49,081 nucleotides of DNA from Pseudomonadota bacterium. Lineage in GTDB: Bacteria > Myxococcota_A > UBA9042. The translations under genes were made by a program, and so were the position numbers. This document shows, one piece after another, positions 43,601-49,081 of the stretch (positions are counted from its first letter, which is position 1; each line of letters opens with the position of its first letter). The DNA is taken from assembly GCA_005792545.1 (NCBI GenBank), contig SXRM01000140.1, positions 1-49,081 on the forward strand, in the 5' to 3' direction. Below the pieces are notes generated by a model. It was given only the letters and a program-made list of their open reading frames with translations, was not told the origin of the DNA and did no database searches.

Positions 43601-44176
43601 CTAGCCCGCGATCGCATCGCGGTTGAAGTTGGCCAGGATCGCGGGGTCGCCGACGTCGACCAACGCCACGCGCTCCGGCATCCCGGCCAGCCAGTGGTCG
43701 AGCCGATTCAGCTGCGGGTCGAGCGTCAACAGCTGCCCGACCGCTGCGGCGGCCAGCCACACCGGATGGCCGCGGCGAACCTGGCCGTCGAGGGTCACGG
43801 TCGGCACGGCCGCCAACACGCCAGTGGCTTCCGCGGCAGTGGCCAGGGCAGCAACCACTGCGGTGCCAGGCCAGGGGCAATCGATGGGCAGCACCAGCGC
43901 CGCGCCAGTAGCGACCTCAGCCAGCCCACGCTGCAAAGAGGCCAGTTGGGTCGCGTCGGGATCACTCGCAACCGGGATGCAACCCAGCAGCGGCGCGTCG
44001 GCGTCGGGCCAGGCGCCGGGGTGCAGGACGGCGACGACGCAGCCCAGGTCGGACACCATTGCGCCCGCCTGCGCGCGCCATAGGGGGCGGCCGCCTACGA
44101 CTTTCAAGGCCTTGGGACCACCGGCGCGCCGCCCATGGCCGCCGGCGAGCAGCACGCCGATAACGGGCTCAGCCAT
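43601..44176 (-). CDS. MobA/MocA-like molybdenum cofactor nucleotidyltransferase
   Basis: A 191-residue NTP-transferase. The signature LAGGHGRRAGGPKAL at residues 10-24 contains the GTP/CTP-binding loop and the conserved Lys. LPIDCPWPG near 115-123 supplies the metal-binding Asp. HPVWLAA near 158 is typical of MobA/MocA, which attach CMP or GMP to molybdopterin to complete the cofactor. Its start overlaps the xdhC-type stop by eight bases. In molybdo-flavoenzyme operons the usual member is MocA (cytidylyltransferase), which would match the XdhC neighbour. Whether it is MobA or MocA is not decidable here. Confidence 0.85.
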   Translation of the reverse strand: MAEPVIGVLLAGGHGRRAGGPKALKVVGGRPLWRAQAGAMVSDLGCVVAVLHPGAWPDADAPLLGCIPVASDPDATQLASLQRGLAEVATGAALVLPIDCPWPGTAVVAALATAAEATGVLAAVPTVTLDGQVRRGHPVWLAAAAVGQLLTLDPQLNRLDHWLAGMPERVALVDVGDPAILANFNRDAIAG

Positions 44177-45257
44177 GTAACGCCAGCAGTTGTGCTGCGA
44201 CGGAGACCGCGATTTCGCCAGGCGCGTTGCCGCCTAGCGGTCGGCCGTCGACGACAAGGCCGATGGGCGCAACCAAACGCAGCAGCTCGGCCTCAGGCAC
44301 GCCGCGGCGCGCCAGACGCTGCCGTGTCGCCGCGACTTTGGCGCGCGAGCCGATCATCCCGACAAACGGCAAACGCGGCATCGGCGCGCCATAGCGGAAC
44401 TGGGCGAGCAACAACGCCTCGACAAGGTCGCGGTCCAAGGCGTGGTCGTGGGTCATCACGAGCGCGCAAGTGGCGCCAAGTGGCGGCGCTGGGGGCAAGC
44501 GCCGGCCCGGGGCCTGCACACGCTGCGCGACTGTCGACGTGCGCGCTGCATCGCCGATCCAACCCCAGGCCGCGAGAATCCCCAGAGGCTGCGCGCACAC
44601 CACTTCGGTGCCAGGGGCAAAGCGCGCCGTGTCGGCCCATTCGGGGCGCTCGTCAACGACGAGCACCCGCCACGGCAGCGGCTGCAGCACGCGAGCGAGC
44701 GCCGCAGCCACGTGTCCGCCGCCAAAGATGGCCACGACCGGCAGCGACCGCGGATGCTCGTACAGCGCGCGGTTGCCAAACACGGTCTCCAAGGCGTGGC
44801 CAGTGCGTTCGCATGCAGCGACCTGGTCGGCAAGCCACTGGGCACGCGCCGTGTCGACTTCTTCGAAGTGCAACCACACGACACCGCCGCAACACTGGGC
44901 CAACTTGGCGCCGAGCGGGTAGCGAATCAGCTTGCGGGTCGTGCCAGACTCCGTCGCCTCTTCGTGGACCTCGCTGGCCAGGGCCTGCGGATCGTCAACG
45001 TCGGCCGAGCTGTCGCGGCTGCTCCAGTTGGCGTCTCGCAGGGCCTGGTCTTCGAGGTGGCCGCCGCCGACTGTCCCGGCCACCAAGCGTCCCTCGCGGC
45101 AGAGCATCCGCGCGCCCGGCCGCCGCGGTACGCTGCCCTGAGTCGCAAACACGGTCACCAGCACCGCTGGCTTGGCCCGCGCGTGCAGCAGCTCTGGCAG
45201 GCGCAGCAGCAGCCGCTGGCCTTCGGCGTCCATTGATGGCGCGGCCGACTTTGTCAT
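44169..45257 (-). CDS. XdhC/CoxI-family molybdoenzyme maturation factor
   Basis: A 362-residue protein. The N-terminal XdhC_CoxI domain shows QGSVPRRPGARMLC and GTVGGGHLE, with QCCGG further on. The C-terminal Rossmann domain shows VAIFGGGHVAAALARVL, MTHDHALDRDLVEALL and FVGMIGSRAKVAATRQRL. XdhC binds and sulfurates the molybdenum cofactor and hands it to the large subunit of xanthine dehydrogenase-type enzymes. Start chosen at ATG 45257, 13 bases after the previous stop; ATG 45236 is an alternative. The client large subunit is not encoded in this operon. Confidence 0.9.
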   Translation of the reverse strand: MTKSAAPSMDAEGQRLLLRLPELLHARAKPAVLVTVFATQGSVPRRPGARMLCREGRLVAGTVGGGHLEDQALRDANWSSRDSSADVDDPQALASEVHEEATESGTTRKLIRYPLGAKLAQCCGGVVWLHFEEVDTARAQWLADQVAACERTGHALETVFGNRALYEHPRSLPVVAIFGGGHVAAALARVLQPLPWRVLVVDERPEWADTARFAPGTEVVCAQPLGILAAWGWIGDAARTSTVAQRVQAPGRRLPPAPPLGATCALVMTHDHALDRDLVEALLLAQFRYGAPMPRLPFVGMIGSRAKVAATRQRLARRGVPEAELLRLVAPIGLVVDGRPLGGNAPGEIAVSVAAQLLALHG

Positions 45258-45270
45258 CGAGGTGGCCCGA

Positions 45271-46136
45271 CTACGCAGCAGTTTCGCGAACGGCTTGCTC
45301 AACGAGCCGCGCAAAAACCTCGGCGCGGTAGTCGGCGGTCGAGCGCACGTCGTCGATGGGGCGCAGGTCCACTGCCTGTGCAGCACGCAGCGCAGCAGCG
45401 TCCACCTCGTCGGCACGTTTGCCACAGAGGTAGGTTTCCACCGCTGGGCAGCGCTTCAACACGGCGGCCATCGACACGGCGACGACCCGAACGTCGTGCA
45501 ACCGCCCTTGTTGCCAGCCGAAAACGCCGCACAGCCCGACCTTGGTGATGGCCTGGAACGCGCGGGTGCCAACTTTGCGCATCCACTGACCCTGGCAATC
45601 GAGGCGATGGCCGGGCACCACCACCGAGCCGATGATTTCGTCGGCACGCCGTTGTGTCTGCCGATAACCAGTGTAGTAGTCGCTGAGCGCAACCTCGCGC
45701 GCGCCGCTTTGCGACAGCAGCCGCAAACGCGCGTCCAAGGCCATCAACGCTGGTGCGGCGTCGGCGGCGGGCGAACCGTTCTCGATATTGCCGGCATAGG
45801 TGCCGCGAAACTGAATCTGGGTCGCGCCAACCAGCGTCGAGGCCTGCGTCAACATCGGCAATTCGGCGCGAAAGCGCGGATTGCTCACCGCATCGGCGTA
45901 GGTGCAAAGCGCGCCAATCTCCAGGCCTGCATCGGTCCAGCGCAGGCCGCCGAGTTCGGACCGCAGCGCCCACAAATCGAGGTAAGCTGGGGCCGCAGGT
46001 TTGCCGAAGTGCAGGTCCACCAGCACGTCGGTGCAACCCGCCATCGGCCGCAGCGGGCTATCGGTAGCTGCGCTGTGCAGCTGCGCCAGGGCGTCTGCCA
46101 GGTTGGCAGGACGAATGACCAACGGCGCTGTGGGCG

Positions 46137-46140
<4 letters not shown>
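45271..46140 (-). CDS. FAD-binding subunit of a xanthine dehydrogenase/CO dehydrogenase-type enzyme
   Basis: A 289-residue medium subunit. The FAD pyrophosphate loop is at PMAGCTDVLVDL (about 32-43), and GTYAGNIENGSPAADAAP is the second FAD motif; its family form is GGNIANASPAGD. The C-terminal part fits the CO-dehydrogenase flavoprotein C-terminal domain. It transfers electrons from the Fe-S subunit to NAD or a quinone. ATG 46140 overlaps the stop of the 2Fe-2S gene (ATGA). Length matches the family. Confidence 0.9.
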
Positions 46141-46667
<527 letters not shown>

Positions 46668-46940
46668 GGGGCAACTCCACGGCGGCGGGCCGGCGGGCCG
46701 CCAGTGTAGGCGGTTTTGCAGAGGGTGCCAAACGCATGCGCAACCAAGGCCAGAGGCTGTTCTGCTCGGAGCGTGTCGACGGATCCCATGGGGTGCAAGC
46801 GCGGCTTACCGTTGCGTGGCGCCTGAGCGGTACGGGTGCGGATCGCGCTTTGGGGTCTACGGCGAGGCGCGTGGAACCAGTGAATACGCATGGCGTTCAG
46901 GTTGGACCCGGCGGCCAAAGCCGCAGGCTTGCTGTACGAA

Positions 46941-46965
46941 GCCCGGCCTGCGCCGGGCCATTTTT
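46941..46965 (+). terminator. Rho-independent terminator-like hairpin
   Basis: GCCCGGC and GCCGGGC pair perfectly around a loop of about three bases and are followed by CATTTTTCCC on the plus strand. No plus-strand gene is seen upstream in the region, so it may end a small RNA, act in a leader, or close antisense transcription. Confidence 0.5.
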
Positions 46966-46980
46966 CCCTTGTGATGATCT

Positions 46981-47000
46981 AGCCTTGCGGAGGCAAGGCT
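46981..47000 (+). other. Stem-loop, perfect 7-bp stem
   Basis: AGCCTTG and CAAGGCT pair around the loop CGGAGG, which itself resembles a ribosome-binding sequence. It lies about 180 bases before the next gene. Function unknown. Confidence 0.4.
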
Positions 47001-47177
47001 TTGCACCCACAGGCCGCGGCTTCAGCCGCCGGCAGTATCTACCAGGACCGTGTGGGTACCATGCCAGCGATCGCCCCCATTTCAGGAACCGCACCCGAGC
47101 GATACCCGGCTGCTTGACCCGCCTGCACCCACCGACCACACTGCGCCGTTGGGGCGCAGCGCCTCGGAGTCGTTGGC

Positions 47178-48389
47178 ATGAACCTGAACATCACCATCGC
47201 CCTTTGCGTGACTGCGACACTGTTTGGGTGCACTGGCAGCGACAGCGGCGCATCGCCCAGCCTGGACGTCGGCGGTGTCGGCAGCTATGGCGGCGACGCA
47301 GTGACCACCAGTGGAGATGCCAGCGCCGGTGACGGCCTCTCGCCCCGGCTGACCGATGCAGACACAGCCGTGGCGGCCAGTGACAGCGTAGTTGCCAAAG
47401 ACGGCGCGCCGGCAGATGCGGCCCCGGCCGATGGCGCAGCGGCGGATGTCGTCACGCCCGCCGGCAAGAGTTGCGTCCAAATCGGCCAGTGCGCCCAAGA
47501 CGACTGCGCCGGCGGCAAGCAGCCGTGCGGGCTTGGCTGCGAGAAGGACGCGGCGCCAGGCGCGTTTGAGAAAGCCAAGGCCGTCTTTGACTGCGCCGCC
47601 GCCAAGTGCGCGCTCGGGATGTGCCTGGGCAACACCACCCTGCAGTGCATGGAGCCGTGCGGCGGCCTGTTGTGCGGACCGCAAATCCTGGCCTGTTATG
47701 ACGACGGCGGTTTTGGCACCAAAGGCTGCAGCGTCATCCCGGGCTGCTACGACGCCTGCGAGGCCAAGCCGACCAACCGCTACACCTGCCACGCCAGCTG
47801 CTACAACCAGCTGGACGCCGCCGGCAAGCAGCGCGCCAAAGCGTGGTCGGAGTGTACCAAGGCGTCGCCCGGCACGCCTGTCGCCGCGCTGGCTCTGTGC
47901 ACCGAGCAGTGGGCGACCTGCGTCGCCGACGGCAAGACCGGCCAGCAACCGTGCCACGAAGTCGCCAAGTGCATCGCCAAGTGCGCCGACAAAGACTACC
48001 TGTGCATCGGCGGCTGTTACGGCACCGGTACGCCAGCCGCCCAGACGAGCTACCTGGCGGTGTGGAAGTGCGCGCTCAACAACCCCACCAACCTGGCCGG
48101 GTGCCTGAACGCGTTTGAGGCCTGTGCCGCGCCCGGCGGCGTTGGCAAATGTTCCGGCCTCGTCGCCTGCATCGACACCTGCAAAAAGGGGCTGGGCGTC
48201 GCCGACGACAAGGGCTACTGCACCATCCAGTGTCTGCACGACAGCACGCCCGCAGGCTCTGCCGCTGGCGTGACCTTGCTGCAGTGCGCGCTAAACAAGT
48301 GCCCGGCCTGTGCGACGGGCGCGGCGACTTGTACCAGCTGCCTGCAAGCGAACTGTGGCGCTGCGGTGATGGCCTGCCTTGCGTTGTGA
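47178..48389 (+). CDS. Cys-rich lipoprotein of unknown function
   Basis: ATG 47178 follows GGAG with an eight-base spacer. The 403-residue product has lipobox Cys18 (TLFGC), then about 75 residues of Ser/Asp/Ala-rich linker. A Cys-rich body of about 300 residues follows, with over thirty Cys in motifs such as CEKDAAPG, CMEPCGG, CYDACEAKP, CHASCYNQ, CIAKCADKDYLC, CIDTCKKG and CTSCLQANCG. The pattern CxxxC every 35-45 residues suggests a helical-repeat, disulfide-linked fold often seen in myxobacterial surface lipoproteins. It differs from the DDGNxCT repeats of the giant protein. I do not recognise a named family. Confidence 0.8.
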   Translation: MNLNITIALCVTATLFGCTGSDSGASPSLDVGGVGSYGGDAVTTSGDASAGDGLSPRLTDADTAVAASDSVVAKDGAPADAAPADGAAADVVTPAGKSCVQIGQCAQDDCAGGKQPCGLGCEKDAAPGAFEKAKAVFDCAAAKCALGMCLGNTTLQCMEPCGGLLCGPQILACYDDGGFGTKGCSVIPGCYDACEAKPTNRYTCHASCYNQLDAAGKQRAKAWSECTKASPGTPVAALALCTEQWATCVADGKTGQQPCHEVAKCIAKCADKDYLCIGGCYGTGTPAAQTSYLAVWKCALNNPTNLAGCLNAFEACAAPGGVGKCSGLVACIDTCKKGLGVADDKGYCTIQCLHDSTPAGSAAGVTLLQCALNKCPACATGAATCTSCLQANCGAAVMACLAL

Positions 48390-48446
48390 CGAGCGACGCG
48401 CGCTGCGGTCCGACGGTTTCGGGCATATCACCGCCCGGTTTCCGGC

Positions 48447-48773
48447 TTGAGCTGGCAGCGGCTTGCCTGCGGCATCGACAACGTCTGCGACGCCGGTCAG
48501 TGCAAGGACCAGGTGCGCAAGCCCGACAGCAGCTTCTGCACTGGATTCGACGTGCGCAAGAGCGACGGCAAAGGCCTGGGTTCGACCCAGGTCGTCGATT
48601 GCAGCGCAGGCAAGCAGGCGTGCAGCAACGGGACCTGCGCACCGAGGGGGTGCTGGCCGCCCGGCCGTCACAGGTGCGCAAGCCCGCACGTCGCGACCTG
48701 CAAAGCCGACGCCAGCGGCTACGACCCGCAGGTCTGCACCGACAACGACGCCTGCACCTCGAAGGGTAAGTAG
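48447..48773 (+). pseudogene. Truncated fragment of a Cys-rich lipoprotein gene
   Basis: An open stretch of 108 codons (TTG at the nominal start, no ribosome-binding site, no signal peptide) encodes CGIDNVCDAGQCKD, DCSAGKQACSNGTCAPRGC and a final VCTDNDACTSKG. This is clearly the interior of a Cys-rich repeat protein like those elsewhere in the window. The frame ends at TAG 48771-48773, exactly the first bases of the adjacent inverted-repeat element, so the true 3' end has been cut off. The 5' end is also missing. Confidence 0.6.
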
Positions 48774-48945
48774 GGTGTTTACATTTGATGTCTGAGCGAG
48801 CGCATCGGGCGCCCGCAAGGCGAGGCGGAGGCCCTGTGACGACTGAGGCGCACTCGCAGTGCGCCGCAGGGAGGAAGGGGGCTGACAATGAAGCATGGCG
48901 GGATGCATGGTTACGCGCAGTAGGCGTTTGGATGTAAACACCCTC
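48771..48945. mobile_element. MITE-like non-autonomous element, 175 bp
   Basis: A perfect 13-bp terminal inverted repeat (AGGGTGTTTACAT at 48772-48784 and its complement at 48932-48944) bounds the element. TAAG flanks both sides (48767-48770 and 48946-48949), consistent with a 4-bp target duplication. The interior holds a perfect 8-bp hairpin (GGCGCACT, loop CGC, AGTGCGCC; 48847-48865) and no transposase. Family not identified. Confidence 0.6.
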
Positions 48946-48964
48946 TAAGAGGGTGTATTCATAA
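48932..48964. repeat. Head-to-head element ends (imperfect 14-bp inverted repeat)
   Basis: ATGTAAACACCCTC, the three bases TAA, then GAGGGTGTATTCAT: the two arms match at 12 of 14 positions when folded. It looks like the end of the 175-bp element meeting the end of a related one that runs out of the window. Confidence 0.5.
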
Positions 48965-49081
48965 CCACGAAGCGATGGGATGCCAGTCCGGTCGCCAGTG
49001 GAGTCGGGCTGCGCTGTAGTTACCGAGCTGGCGCTGGCCTCTGGCGCTGTGTGCACCTGTGCGCTCGCATTGTCCCTGAAG

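Larger units (their letters stand above)
46668..47177. other. Long intergenic region with stem-loops
   Basis: This 510-base region separates a minus-strand operon from a plus-strand lipoprotein gene. No coding frame is convincing and no tRNA cloverleaf is seen. It contains three perfect GC-rich stems in 100 bases: 46941-46957 (with T-run), 46981-47000, and 47016-47029. The leader of the downstream gene could extend through them. Confidence 0.55.
48390..49081. other. Degenerate region at window end
   Basis: After the lipoprotein stop lie a truncated Cys-rich gene fragment (48447-48773) and a 175-bp inverted-repeat element (48771-48945). The last 130 bases start with another GAGGGTGT-type end and show no gene that I can support. 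Confidence 0.6.

Noticed and set aside
43428-43880. A minus-strand frame with a Leu-Ile-Leu-Gly run resembling a membrane segment
   Set aside because: The run is the translation of a 12-bp tandem repeat in noncoding DNA, and the frame overlaps the MobA-like gene in another frame.
46668-47177. A molybdenum-cofactor riboswitch or tRNA in the gap upstream of the 2Fe-2S gene
   Set aside because: The stems seen lie on the lipoprotein-gene side, do not form a cloverleaf, and I could not match the known riboswitch layout.
48291-48941. A minus-strand frame through the inverted-repeat element, considered as a possible transposase
   Set aside because: No DDE, HUH or other transposase motif; the element is only 175 bp, so it cannot be autonomous.

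Overview
The window is GC-rich, densely coded and dominated by exported proteins. At least twelve genes encode lipoproteins with a clear lipobox, many followed by long Ala/Asp/Thr/Gly-rich linkers. Cys-rich DDGNxCT repeat proteins, VIT/VWA lipoproteins, TSP3 and EF-hand-like Asp loops, a RIO-type kinase and an aryl-polyene-like type II synthase cassette accompany them. This mix points to a myxobacterium-like organism (Myxococcota or a close 'deltaproteobacterial' relative). That placement is inference from gene content; no rRNA or tRNA gene was seen.

Layout. (1) 110-8745, minus strand: seven closely spaced genes for envelope proteins (540-aa barrel, 1108-aa lipase-like lipoprotein, stand-alone OmpA protein, DUF4287/SRPBCC protein, secreted protein, metallo-beta-lactamase-fold lipoprotein, barrel with TSP3 tail). 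(2) 8988-14958, minus: a compact operon whose order (KS, chain-length factor, dehydratase, ketoreductase, KS) follows the aryl-polyene ApeO-(C)-P-Q-R order, then a dedicated FabD and a GNAT acetyltransferase. The ACPs, starter ligase and export genes of a full cluster are absent. (3) 15150-16533, plus: ArfB ribosome-rescue hydrolase and a RIO kinase. (4) 16613-24664, minus: one 2683-aa lipoprotein made largely of about 40 Cys-rich repeats of about 49 residues, ending in a propeller-like domain. (5) 24962-26769, plus: two translationally coupled cyclic-nucleotide-binding-type proteins, divergent from the giant gene. (6) 26888-32224, plus: YncE/alkaline-phosphatase-like lipoprotein, parvulin-type foldase and purple-acid-phosphatase-like lipoprotein. 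(7) 32234-41066, minus: sugar-nucleotide epimerase, DsbD-type thiol transporter, and a VWA lipoprotein / lipoprotein / VIT-VWA-DUF2135 lipoprotein group. (8) 41347-42339, plus: Cys-rich lipoprotein. (9) 42374-46667, minus: Ppx/GppA phosphatase, then a molybdo-flavoenzyme set (2Fe-2S subunit, FAD subunit, XdhC chaperone, MobA-like nucleotidyltransferase) with no molybdenum-binding large subunit. (10) 47178-48389, plus: another Cys-rich lipoprotein, followed by a truncated Cys-rich gene fragment that stops exactly at a 175-bp element with terminal inverted repeats and an apparent TAAG target duplication.

The most interesting non-coding signals are a dispersed motif present five times (core GTCTGAACAAAG read on the minus strand), always 55-270 bp upstream of minus-strand start codons. 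There are also three helically phased CGGAA repeats in the giant-lipoprotein/cNMP-protein intergenic region. A third signal is a 12-bp tandem repeat that builds the hydrophobic core of the foldase signal peptide and recurs, related in sequence, in the ppx-mobA intergenic region. The recurring functional theme is a disulfide-rich secreted/lipoprotein repertoire with nearby folding functions (parvulin, DsbD), plus one self-contained polyene-type pigment core.
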